Assembly (NCBI GenBank): GCA_019117345.1
Contig: DWZW01000206.1
Location: 1 to 28,409, forward strand
DNA from: Claveliimonas stercoravium
GTDB lineage: Bacteria; Bacillota; Clostridia; Lachnospirales; Lachnospiraceae
DNA: 28,409 bases
Reading direction: 5' to 3'
The position numbers and the translations under genes are program-made. The notes under the pieces are model-generated. The model was not told where the DNA came from. It was given only the letters and a program-made list of their open reading frames with translations, and made no database searches. This document shows, piece after piece, positions 18,008 to 25,801 of this stretch (positions are counted from its first letter, which is position 1; each line of letters begins with the position of its first letter).

Positions 18008-19357
18008 TTACTTCTTTTTCTCCTCAGCCAGAGCCAGCAGCCTTTCCCTCTCGTTGAGCTCCGGCTCCCGCATCACATCGTCCAGGAGGCTCTGCAGGAT
18101 TTCCCCCAGCTCCCTTCCCGGCCGGAAGCCCGCCTCTATGAGGTCACTGCCGTTGACCGCCAGGTCTTTCAGGGTAACGCACTCCCGCCGGGCAAGGGCC
18201 TCCCTGTAGAGGCGCTCCACCCCGGCTATATCCGCCAGCTTCTCCTCCCGGAGGTACAGGCTCTGGGCCAGCACATCCGCCCGCCGCACCTCCAGGTAGA
18301 GGGGAAAGAGGGCCGGCCCGATCCGGTTCATGGCCCGCCGCACAGCCTCCCCCCGGACCGGCATCCGGTAATCGTGGTACCTCACGAGGGTGGCCACGCT
18401 TTTCAGCGTCTCGTTGTCGAACTTCAGGCGGCGCATGACCTCCCTTGTGAGCTCCTCACTGCGCAGGGCATGCTTCTTAAAGTGGGCGGTCCCATCCGCA
18501 TCCACGGTCTTCAGATCCGGCTTCCCCATGTCGTGGAACAGCATGGTGAGCCGCAGCACCCTGTCCGGCCGCACATTCAGGAGGGCGTGGAGCGTGTGCT
18601 CCCCCACTGTGTACATGTGGTGGGGCGTCTCCTGGGAAGTCTCCATCATCCTGTCAAATTCCGGCAGGAACCAGGCGGTCATCCCCAGTTCCCAGGCGGT
18701 CCGGAGCATGTCCGGCCTGCCGGACAGGAGGATCTTCAGGAGCTCTGTCTGTATCCGCTCCGCACTGATCCTCTGCAGCGTGGGGGCCAGCTCCCGCATG
18801 CCCTCCCGGGTCTCCTCCTCCAGGTCAAAGCCCAGCTGGGCCGCGAAGCGCACGCCCCGCAGGATGCGCAGGGCGTCCTCCCGGAATCTCTCCCTGGCAT
18901 CCCCCACGCAGCGGATCACGCCCCGCTCCAGGTCCTCCATGCCGCCGAAGATGTCCACCAGCCCCTCCTCGTTGCTGTAGGCCATGGCGTTGATGGTAAA
19001 ATCCCGGCGCAGCAGGTCCTCCCGCAGGCTTCTCGTAAAGGTGACCTCCGTGGGATGGCGGCTGTCCTCGTAGGTCCCGTCGATCCGGTAGGTGGTCACC
19101 TCGAAGCCCTCCCCCTCCAGGAGCACGGTCACGGTCCCGTGCTGGATCCCCGTGTCAAAGGTCCGGGGAAACAGCTCTTTTGTCTGCTCCGGCAGGGCGG
19201 AGGTGGTGATGTCCCAGTCCCCGGGCGCACGCCCCAGGATAGAGTCCCGGACGCACCCCCCCACGGCCCAGGCCTCAAAGCCCGCCCCCCGCAGCGTGCG
19301 GATGATCTCCTTTACCTTGTCCGGCATAGCTATATGTGTCTGTCTGGCGCCATTCAT
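18008..19357 (-). CDS. cca: CCA tRNA nucleotidyltransferase
   Basis: This class II nucleotidyltransferase adds or repairs the 3' CCA of tRNAs. The 449-residue protein has GGCVRDSILGR at 33-43 and the metal-binding DWD at 47-49. It continues with the head-domain block RRDFTINAMAYS and the RNA- and nucleotide-binding motif RILRGVRFAAQLGF. A C-terminal HD domain follows (GEHTLHALLN, LFHDMGKP), typical of bacterial enzymes. The ATG 19357 has AAAGGA about 10 bases upstream; an internal ATG (MPDKVKEI, residue 11) is possible. Confidence 0.95.
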   Translation of the reverse strand: MNGARQTHIAMPDKVKEIIRTLRGAGFEAWAVGGCVRDSILGRAPGDWDITTSALPEQTKELFPRTFDTGIQHGTVTVLLEGEGFEVTTYRIDGTYEDSRHPTEVTFTRSLREDLLRRDFTINAMAYSNEEGLVDIFGGMEDLERGVIRCVGDARERFREDALRILRGVRFAAQLGFDLEEETREGMRELAPTLQRISAERIQTELLKILLSGRPDMLRTAWELGMTAWFLPEFDRMMETSQETPHHMYTVGEHTLHALLNVRPDRVLRLTMLFHDMGKPDLKTVDADGTAHFKKHALRSEELTREVMRRLKFDNETLKSVATLVRYHDYRMPVRGEAVRRAMNRIGPALFPLYLEVRRADVLAQSLYLREEKLADIAGVERLYREALARRECVTLKDLAVNGSDLIEAGFRPGRELGEILQSLLDDVMREPELNERERLLALAEEKKK

Positions 19358-19438
19358 ATCTATCAGTCCTTTACCCTCTGTTATCGTATCTCTATCATAT
19401 CATAGCCTGTTTTCTGTTTCGGGATCGGATAGGGGAAG

Positions 19439-19532
19439 CTAAGGGGCGGAGGTTTTTATCCTTCCGCCCCTTAGTCCTGACTTTGTTGTATCGTTTCTCC
19501 CGCTTTTTCCTTTTCCGGGCTCCGCCCGGGAA
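19439..19532 (-). terminator. Two hairpins after proS
   Basis: A 12-bp perfect stem (19439-19450 with 19463-19474) and a second short GC stem (19515-19520 with 19524-19529) lie downstream of proS. Neither has a T-run in the minus direction, so they are probable transcript-end structures but not classic terminators. Confidence 0.4.
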
Positions 19533-19547
19533 GACAAAAGGCAGGGA

Positions 19548-20990
19548 TTAGTAGGATTTACCCCAGTATGCCATGTGCTTGGCCGGCTTGCCGCACCAGA
19601 TACACTTGTCGGAGATGAACTCCTCGTCCTCGATGAGACACCTGGTGGCCGCTCCGCCTGTGGCGTACTTCACTTCACCCTCGCACTCCGGATCTCCGCA
19701 CCAGCAGGCCTTTACAAAGCCTCTGTTCGCCTTGAACTTCTCCACCATCTCATCCATGGTGGTGGCTGTGTCGATGTGGTCGTTCAGGAACTTCTCCGCT
19801 CTGTTGTACATATCCTGCTGGATGGTCTCCAGTATCTCACGCAGCTTTACCTCGATCTCGTCGAGAGACACAACGATCTTCTCTCTTGTATCCCTGCGGA
19901 CTACCACCACCTGGTTCTTCTCGATATCCTTGGGCCCTATCTCGATACGGGTGGGGATGCCCAGCATCTCCTGCTCGGAGAACTTCCAGCCGGTGCTCTT
20001 CTCAGAGTCGTCGATCTTCACTCTGTAGCCGGCCTTCTTCAGCTCATCCAGCAGTGCGTCGGCTCTCTCCAGCACGCCCTCCTTGTGCTGCGCGATAGGG
20101 ATGATGCGGCACTCTACCGGCGCTACGTGAGGCGGCAGCACAAGACCGCTGTCGTCGCCGTGGACCATGATGATGGCGCCGATGCTTCTTGTGGACCATC
20201 CCCAGGATGTCTCATACACGCTCTGGAGCTGATTGTTCTTATCCAGATACTTGATGCCGAAGGCATCCGGGAAGCCGCTTCCGAAGAAATGGCTTGTCGC
20301 AGACTGGAGCGCCTTTCCGTCGTGCATCAGAGCCTCGATGGTGTAGGTGTCCTGAGCTCCCGCGAACTTCTCGTGCTCTGCCTTTCTTCCGGACACGAAG
20401 GGGATAGCCAGCGTCTCTCTGTAGCAGTCCTCATACACGTGGAACATCTGGATGGTGCGCGCCTCAGCCTCCTCGTATGTGGCGTGGATGGTGTGTCCCT
20501 CCTGCCACAGGAACTCCCTGGAGCGGAGGAAGGGCCTTGTAGTCTTCTCCCAGCGGAGCACGGAGTTCCACTGGTTCCACACCTTGGGAAGGTCTCTGTA
20601 TGATTTGACCGTCTTGGCCCAGAGGTCACAGAACAGTGTCTCGGATGTAGGGCGGATGCAGAGACGCTCCTGGAGTCTCTCCATGCCTCCGTGTGTCACC
20701 CAGGCCACCTCCGGCGCAAAGCCTTCGATGTGGTCTGCCTCCTTCTCCAGAAGGCTCTCCGGGATGAGCATGGGCAGGCATACATTTTCCACGCCTGTCT
20801 CCTTAAAACGTCTGTCCAGGTCCGCCTGGATCAGCTCCCAGATCGCGTATCCATTGGGAAGGTAGTTCAGACATCCCTTTACGCTGGAGTAGTCGCAGAG
20901 CTCTGCCTCGCGCACTACGTCTGTATACCACTGCGCAAAATTCTCATCGCGGGAAGTGATATTTTTCACCAATTTCTTTTCATTAGCCAT
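19548..20990 (-). CDS. proS: Prolyl-tRNA synthetase, archaeal/eukaryote-type
   Basis: ProS charges tRNA(Pro). At 480 residues it is the short form without the bacterial editing insertion. Class II motifs are visible: the motif 2 region RPTSETLFCDLWAK to LRWEKTTRPFLRSREFLWQEGHT (residues about 112-165), and motif 3 GDDSGLVLPPHVAP. The anticodon-binding domain follows. The C-terminal domain has a Cys set (CWCGDPECEG and CIWCGKPAKH), the zinc-site layout of this group, and ends in the expected Tyr. AAAGGAG precedes the ATG. Expression should depend on uncharged tRNA(Pro) through the T-box leader upstream. Confidence 0.96.
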   Translation of the reverse strand: MANEKKLVKNITSRDENFAQWYTDVVREAELCDYSSVKGCLNYLPNGYAIWELIQADLDRRFKETGVENVCLPMLIPESLLEKEADHIEGFAPEVAWVTHGGMERLQERLCIRPTSETLFCDLWAKTVKSYRDLPKVWNQWNSVLRWEKTTRPFLRSREFLWQEGHTIHATYEEAEARTIQMFHVYEDCYRETLAIPFVSGRKAEHEKFAGAQDTYTIEALMHDGKALQSATSHFFGSGFPDAFGIKYLDKNNQLQSVYETSWGWSTRSIGAIIMVHGDDSGLVLPPHVAPVECRIIPIAQHKEGVLERADALLDELKKAGYRVKIDDSEKSTGWKFSEQEMLGIPTRIEIGPKDIEKNQVVVVRRDTREKIVVSLDEIEVKLREILETIQQDMYNRAEKFLNDHIDTATTMDEMVEKFKANRGFVKACWCGDPECEGEVKYATGGAATRCLIEDEEFISDKCIWCGKPAKHMAYWGKSY

Positions 20991-21124
20991 GACTTTTTCT
21001 CCTTTTTTCTGATTTTTCTCCGGAGCCCCCTGCCCCGTCTGTCTGACTGTGGGAAATGATATTCCGGCTGATCTTTCTTCTCCGCAGGCTCCTCCCCGGC
21101 GGGTGAGCCCTGCCGCGGGAAAAT

Positions 21125-21426
21125 AAAAAATCGCCGGACCTCTCGTCTCCCCGAAAAAGGGACCGAAAAGTTCGGCGGTACCACCCTAATTAACTGCAGC
21201 CCTTCTGCAGTTCTCTCTGTCTGCCATTAACGCTGACATGACGCTGTATTTTCATACAGAGGCTCCAAGGTAGGTTCATGATACCCGAATGCAGGGAACT
21301 TTCAGCCGCAGGATCCCCTCTCTGTGTACACCGGCCTTACCATTACTATTCCTCTTCACTGCCAGTCCTGCCTTCCGCAGCCATCACTGCCGGCAGGTAT
21401 GCTTTTGTCTGAATATATCAGTTAAA
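21125..21426 (-). ncRNA. T-box leader of proS, proline specifier
   Basis: On the minus strand the T-box sequence AGGGTGGTACCGC occupies 21175-21187. A terminator stem (21170-21177 with 21132-21139) and a run of six T (21130-21125) follow it. Stem I elements seen further upstream include AGAGAG, GCTGAAAG and the stretch GAACCTACCTTGGAGC. By position the specifier triplet is CCT (21272-21274, CCU), a proline codon, matching the gene downstream. Uncharged tRNA(Pro) should stabilise the antiterminator and allow read-through. The 134 bases between the terminator and proS hold only the ribosome site and no other recognised signal. Confidence 0.92.
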
Positions 21427-21430
21427 CAGA

Positions 21431-21459
21431 ATTTTAGCGAATACAGTTTTATTTGTCAA
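21431..21459 (-). promoter_or_regulatory. Strong SigA promoter for the T-box/proS transcript
   Basis: On the minus strand TTGACA (21454-21459), 17 bp, then TAAAAT (21431-21436). Transcription would start near 21424, just before the T-box. Confidence 0.8.
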
Positions 21460-21519
21460 GGGTGAATTTCCCGCCCCGCCCCACTTCTTTCTTTTTTCTG
21501 CACGTCCTGCAGGAAAAAA

Positions 21520-21549
21520 ATGACAGGAGCCCGCTCAGGATGCTATACT
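21520..21549 (+). promoter_or_regulatory. Promoter for the pseudouridine synthase gene
   Basis: ATGACA (21520-21525), 18 bp, then TATACT (21544-21549) with TGC in front, giving an extended -10 (TGCTATACT). The ATG follows at 21587. The interval 21460-21519, between the two divergent promoters, holds nothing recognisable. Confidence 0.55.
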
Positions 21550-21586
21550 GGTCTTACCTTGTTCCATAAGAAAGGAGGGGCCCAGC

Positions 21587-22294
21587 ATGCCTCAGATCCA
21601 CACCACACATCCAGACCAGCGCTCCCCGCGCATCCTCTATGAGGACAGCCATATCCTTGTCTGCGCCAAGCCCCACGGCCTGGCTGTCCAGAATCGCCGG
21701 GCCGGCTCCCCGGACATGGAGAGCCTTCTGAAGACTTATCTGGTCCGCCAGGGACAGGAGCCCTACCTGGCTGTCGTCCACCGGCTGGACCAGCCCGTCT
21801 CCGGCCTTCTTGTCTTCGGGAAGACAAAAAAAAGTGCCGCCTCTCTGAACGCACAGCTCACAGGCGGCTCCTTCGGAAAGCACTACCGGGCTCTCGCGGA
21901 CGGGTGTCCGCCCGCTCCCAGCGGCACGCTCCAGGACTATCTTGTAAAGGACGGGCGCAGCAACACCTCACGGGTCTGCTCCCCCGACACGCCGGGCGCC
22001 AAAAAGGCGGTTCTGGAATACCGTACTATCTCCGGGGAAGCTCCCTTTTTCCCTGACGCAGAGGACAGGCAGACAGAGCTGGAAATCCATCTCCTGACCG
22101 GCCGGCACCACCAGATCCGTGTGCAGATGGCCCACGTGGGATGCCCCCTGGCCGGGGACACCAAGTACAACCCGGCAGTTCTCTCCCACTCCCCCGGCTC
22201 CTGGCAGGTGCTCAGGCTGTGCGCCTTCCGGCTGGAATTCCTCCACCCGGTGACCGGGAAAAAGATGCGCTTCTGCCTGGAGAAGGACGTGTAG
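21587..22294 (+). CDS. RluA-family RNA pseudouridine synthase
   Basis: RluA-type enzymes turn uridine into pseudouridine in rRNA or tRNA. The 235-residue protein is the catalytic domain only, without an S4 domain. It has ILYEDSHILVCAKPHGLAVQ at 16-35, and the catalytic motif HRLDQPVSGLL with Asp68. The C-terminal signature LLTGRHHQIRVQMAHVGCPLAGDTKYN (split) also belongs to this family. AAAGGAGGGG precedes the ATG. It stands alone, divergent from proS and convergent with the small Nif11-like gene. The exact RNA target cannot be assigned. Confidence 0.92.
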   Translation: MPQIHTTHPDQRSPRILYEDSHILVCAKPHGLAVQNRRAGSPDMESLLKTYLVRQGQEPYLAVVHRLDQPVSGLLVFGKTKKSAASLNAQLTGGSFGKHYRALADGCPPAPSGTLQDYLVKDGRSNTSRVCSPDTPGAKKAVLEYRTISGEAPFFPDAEDRQTELEIHLLTGRHHQIRVQMAHVGCPLAGDTKYNPAVLSHSPGSWQVLRLCAFRLEFLHPVTGKKMRFCLEKDV

Positions 22295-22300
22295 ACGGAT

Positions 22301-22357
22301 CCTTACCCGTCGATGGGTTGGTCCACCGATGCCGGCAGCGCCTTACCCGTCGATGGG
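22301..22357. repeat. 17-bp direct repeat including the end of the Nif11-like gene
   Basis: CCTTACCCGTCGATGGG occurs at 22301-22317 and exactly again at 22341-22357, a period of 40 bp. The second copy encodes, on the minus strand, the last residues PIDG and stop of the gene at 22343-22645. The first lies in the gap after the convergent RluA-type gene. Each copy also contains an imperfect palindrome. Confidence 0.75.
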
Positions 22358-22645
22358 CTCCTGCTCCAGAGCCGCGAAAAAGAGCTCATAGGCGTCGTTC
22401 TGCCCGTCCAGGAGAGGCGAATTCTCTCCGCCGCCGTTGGTGCTCCGCTTGATCTCGGCGTAGAACTCCTCCCCCGCATTCACCAGCTCCATCTCGTATA
22501 TCTCATAGCCCAGCTCCCTGCATTTCCGGCAGAAGGCCCCCAGGGGATCGTCCCCCCTCCTGGTGGCCAGAATCTCCTCCTTAAGCGCCGGATCCTGGTG
22601 GGCCCTGTGCTGCAGCTCCTCCAGCATTTCCATTGTCGTTGCCAT
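22343..22645 (-). CDS. Small Nif11-leader-like protein
   Basis: This acidic 100-residue protein has a Nif11-like layout: helical MEMLEELQHRAHQDPALKEE (residues 5-24), then the block DPLGAFCRKCRELGYEIYEMEL at 33-54 (split). This resembles the leader domain of some RiPP precursors (DPxL..K..A..D...L..LA.E.GF...EEL). A GG (NGGGENSP, 70-77) follows, as at leader cleavage sites, but the C-terminal 27 residues have no Cys, Ser-rich or Thr-rich core and no maturase lies nearby. The assignment rests on pattern, not a search. A good AAAGGAGAG precedes the ATG. It starts 67 bp after the PEP-synthase-like gene and is probably co-transcribed, so it may instead be a partner or substrate of that protein. 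Confidence 0.65.
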   Translation of the reverse strand: MATTMEMLEELQHRAHQDPALKEEILATRRGDDPLGAFCRKCRELGYEIYEMELVNAGEEFYAEIKRSTNGGGENSPLLDGQNDAYELFFAALEQEPIDG

Positions 22646-22711
22646 ATCTGTCTCTCCTTTCTGTTCTCGGTCTCCATTCCTGCAATTTCTATATCCTGTC
22701 CCTAATAGTCC

Positions 22712-25300
22712 CTAAGACACGGTCTCCCCCTCCGTCCTGTATCCGCACAGGCATTTCCCCGACATCACATCATTCCAGTAGTACAGCCCTGCCGTCTCCG
22801 TCACCCGGAACATGGAGAAGAGCTCCGGCATGTCGGGGCAGATGGCAGGGAAGACATTTTCGCATTTTTCTGTCAGCTCCGGGTGATAGCTCCTGGTCCT
22901 GCGGTCCATCCAGACTGCCGCGTAAAAAATCCCCGCCTCCACCAGGTCCTGGAACATGTGGCTGCCGTAGCTCAGCTCCGGCATGTACCCGGCCCTGCTG
23001 TCGGACACCTCGCAGATCCCGGCAAAGCCGGAAATATCCGCAAACTTTACCGGAACTCCCAGCTCCGGCGAGGAGGTGCCTATCCGCCCCGGCGCTGTCA
23101 GGAGCAGGCTTTTCCCCTGTCCCCGGTAATATCTGTTGATCCTTCCCACAGCCTCCGCCGCCCGGTATTTCTGCCCGTAGGGATATCCATAGTAGGCCCT
23201 GGGGTCTATCTGCACCACCACATCGATCCGCCGGGAGGCGGAGTCTCCCACGGAGGAGTCCTGCAGGCTGAACAGCACCTGCTCCTCCGGCACGGGCGGT
23301 ATCTCCACCTTCCCGTTCCTGCTGCCCGTGTACAGCGGACGGCACTGGAGCAGGTTCACCACGAACCTTCCCTCCTGGTCCAGATTGACTGTGTACTCGA
23401 TGTCCACCGGATTGCCGTAGGCCCTCTCCAGGACGCGGAGCAGCTCCCGCATATAGTCCGTAAACTCCTTATTTTCCAGCAGCCCCTGGCAGGTGATGAA
23501 CCACACCTGTCGCTCCCGTCCCATCCGGCGCAGCGCGGCCTCGGCCTCATGGTCCCTCTCCATCACAGCCCTCCTGAGCCAGAGCGGCATATCCTCCGCC
23601 GCCTTATCCGCCTCCACTGTCCTCCACGCGTTTTTCTCTGTATCCAGCACGTCCATCCTCCTCTGGGAGAACCGATGCCTGTCCGCCGTGTTTGTCTGCA
23701 TGGACACAGCCGGCCGGTCCAGGGCCGCAAGGCGCGGATAATCATTTTCCGTCCGGTCCACCGCCCGGGTGCCCAGCCCGGCCACGATCCGCAGAAGTCC
23801 TGCCGACGGGTCCATGTCCGCCCGCCACCTGTAGGCGCTGTAGCTGTATCCCACGCCGGCCGCGGCAGGGAAGAACAGCTTCCCGTGATAGGAGCCGGAC
23901 ACCCGCTGTACCAGCACGGCCATCTGTTCATCCCGGTCCTCCAGTCCCCGCTGCTTCCTGTACTCCAGCGCGGAGACATCCATAGTGCTCGCGTACACGG
24001 TCCGTACCGCATCCTCAAATTCCTGCAGGCGGGCTGCCGGGCTGCCCTGGTTCACGCAGAACACAGACTCATATTTCCCGGCAAAGGCGTTCCCGAAGCC
24101 GTCCTCCAGAAAGCTGGAGGACCGCACGATGACAGGGCTCTGCCCGAAATAATCCAGTATGGACCGGAACTTCTCTCGTATATTCCCGGGGAATTCCCCT
24201 GTCAGCAGAGCCTGTCTGAGTTCCTCCGCCCGGCTGAAATAGCCCTCCTTTGTCCGCTGGGCTATGCGCAGCTCCCAGCAATTGTTGGACACAATGTACG
24301 TGTAGAACACATCCGAGCCGATATAGAAGGAGTCGTGGGGCTCCAGGCAGCTCTCATAACCGGGGAGCTCCTTTCGGACGATCTTGCGGGCCAGCAGCAT
24401 GCCACAGGCCTTGCCCCCTATGGAACCGCTCCCCGCCATCCTGTCCCGGAGCAGAAAATAGTCCCTGGGCTCAAAATACCGGCGCAGCATTTCCTGGAGC
24501 CGCCGGTCCTTTGTCATGGTGCTCTCCACGATCTGCCGCTCTGTCTCCCTGCTGAAGCTCCCCTGGCGGAAGGCCATCCTGGCCGCGGAGAAAAAGCGGT
24601 CATGGCTGTCCAGGCTCTGATCCTGCTCCTGGGCCTCTTCCTCCTCCAGGACGCGGTAGTAGCGGCTCAGGGCCACGCCGTCCTCCACCGTCCTCAAAGT
24701 CCCGTCCCCCGGGTCCCAGGCGTGAGGGAGGAACATTTTTGCCGAGTAGCGGTCCCACACCTTCAGAGGATGGATGTAGTACAGGCCCTCTCCCCTGTAC
24801 ACATCCAGAAAAATCTCGGTCGTGTCCCGTATCCTGGCCACGGCGTCAAAGGAGTGGCGTCCCCGGAGCAGGGGAAAGCAGGCTACGGTGTCCAGACAGA
24901 ACAGGTACGGGCAGGTGACCCGGAAGAAATTCCCCATCATCAGGTCCGTGTACCACACGGACTGGAGCTCAGAAAGGCTGTCAAAAATGTAAAACGCCTC
25001 TCTTCCATTTTCCGTAATGCAGTTGTAGATGTCAACTGTAAAAGCCTCAAACCCCTTGTCCGGATCGAACTCCCGTATCTTCAGCCCCGGGCGGGGCCGG
25101 AGCAGGGGCTCATGGCCGGCAAATCTCATATAGATGACTGTCCGCCCGTCAGCCAGCGCCTGTTCCGCGAAGGGCTCTGCAAAACACCTGAACTCGTCCA
25201 GGCTCTTTACCCGCCACACAACATTGTCCCCAAGCCTGATATTGTCGAGAAGCCGGTCTATATCCGGAAACCCGCTTAAGATCCTTTCAAATGCACTCAT
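22712..25300 (-). CDS. KaiC-like/PEP-synthase ATP-grasp fusion protein of unknown function
   Basis: This 862-residue protein has an unusual layout. Residues 1 to about 195 resemble a RecA/KaiC-type NTPase (LSGFPDIDRLLDNIRLGDN, AFYIFDSLSEL), but the P-loop position reads GDNVVWRVKSLDEF with no GKT/S, so ATP binding there is doubtful. Residues about 285-660 form the PEP synthase/PPDK N-terminal ATP-grasp domain: SIGGKACG at 293-300, VRSSSFLEDGFGNAFAGKYES at 392-412 (split), DIEYT at 633-637 and LQCRP at 651-655. The C-terminal part (690-862) is unrecognised. The phosphohistidine swivel motif and the PEP-binding barrel of true PEP synthase are not seen, so it is unlikely to make PEP. It may phosphorylate another target. 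The ATG has AGAAGG directly upstream and AGGAGG further off. Confidence 0.75.
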   Translation of the reverse strand: MSAFERILSGFPDIDRLLDNIRLGDNVVWRVKSLDEFRCFAEPFAEQALADGRTVIYMRFAGHEPLLRPRPGLKIREFDPDKGFEAFTVDIYNCITENGREAFYIFDSLSELQSVWYTDLMMGNFFRVTCPYLFCLDTVACFPLLRGRHSFDAVARIRDTTEIFLDVYRGEGLYYIHPLKVWDRYSAKMFLPHAWDPGDGTLRTVEDGVALSRYYRVLEEEEAQEQDQSLDSHDRFFSAARMAFRQGSFSRETERQIVESTMTKDRRLQEMLRRYFEPRDYFLLRDRMAGSGSIGGKACGMLLARKIVRKELPGYESCLEPHDSFYIGSDVFYTYIVSNNCWELRIAQRTKEGYFSRAEELRQALLTGEFPGNIREKFRSILDYFGQSPVIVRSSSFLEDGFGNAFAGKYESVFCVNQGSPAARLQEFEDAVRTVYASTMDVSALEYRKQRGLEDRDEQMAVLVQRVSGSYHGKLFFPAAAGVGYSYSAYRWRADMDPSAGLLRIVAGLGTRAVDRTENDYPRLAALDRPAVSMQTNTADRHRFSQRRMDVLDTEKNAWRTVEADKAAEDMPLWLRRAVMERDHEAEAALRRMGRERQVWFITCQGLLENKEFTDYMRELLRVLERAYGNPVDIEYTVNLDQEGRFVVNLLQCRPLYTGSRNGKVEIPPVPEEQVLFSLQDSSVGDSASRRIDVVVQIDPRAYYGYPYGQKYRAAEAVGRINRYYRGQGKSLLLTAPGRIGTSSPELGVPVKFADISGFAGICEVSDSRAGYMPELSYGSHMFQDLVEAGIFYAAVWMDRRTRSYHPELTEKCENVFPAICPDMPELFSMFRVTETAGLYYWNDVMSGKCLCGYRTEGETVS

Positions 25301-25366
25301 ATCCTTCTCTCTTCCTCCTCAAAATGCTGTCCCGGGAAGACCCGGAGCCCGGCTCGCCGCCGTCAC

Positions 25367-25408
25367 AAAAAGGCGCCGGGAGATCCCTTCCGGGATCTCC
25401 ACAGCGCC
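25367..25408 (-). terminator. Terminator after spoVG
   Basis: An outer GGCGC/GCGCC stem (25372-25376 with 25404-25408) and an inner 9-bp GGAGATCCC/GGGATCTCC stem (25379-25387 with 25392-25400) are followed on the minus strand by TTTTTGTG. It ends the glgC-glgD-spoVG transcript. Confidence 0.85.
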
Positions 25409-25464
25409 TTTGCTGTCCGCTGGTCACTCACACCAGCCTGTTTTCTCTTTTGCCAATCTATCGA

Positions 25465-25752
25465 TCAGGCCATCTCCGGCTCGGCTTCTGCCTCCTGGCT
25501 CAGCGCCTCCTCGTATTTCTCCAGGATAATGCTCTGGATACGCTCTCTTGTGGCTGAGTTGATGGGATGGGCGATATCCCTGTACTCTCCGTCCAGCGCT
25601 TTCTTGCTCGGCATTGCGATAAAGAGTCCCTTCTCGCCTTCGATGACTTTAATGTCATGCACGACAAACTCCTCGTCCATTGTAATGGACACTACTGCCT
25701 TTAATTTCCCTTCCTTCGCAACTTTCCGCACGCGTACATCTGTGATCTGCAT
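25465..25752 (-). CDS. spoVG: Septation/sporulation regulator SpoVG
   Basis: SpoVG is a small nucleic-acid-binding regulator affecting septation, sporulation and other processes. The 95-residue sequence has the full conserved core: MQITDVRVRKV, VVSITMDEEFVVHDIKVIEG (split), GLFIAMPSKK and FRDIAHPI-like YRDIAHPINSATRERIQ. The acidic tail (EAEAEPEMA) is variable in the family. AAAGGGG precedes the ATG. It lies 49 bp after glgD with neither a terminator nor a clear promoter between them, so it seems to be transcribed with the glycogen genes. A strong terminator follows. Confidence 0.96.
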   Translation of the reverse strand: MQITDVRVRKVAKEGKLKAVVSITMDEEFVVHDIKVIEGEKGLFIAMPSKKALDGEYRDIAHPINSATRERIQSIILEKYEEALSQEAEAEPEMA

Positions 25753-25801
25753 GTCTTCTAGCCCCTTTCTTGTCAGTCACTGCATCTTTCCCTTTTTTCT
25801 C

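Noticed and set aside
22883..25279. A 798-codon plus-strand frame opposite the KaiC/ATP-grasp gene
   Set aside because: The minus-strand product has intact ATP-grasp motifs; the antisense product is rich in Pro, His, Gly and Arg and lacks a family pattern.
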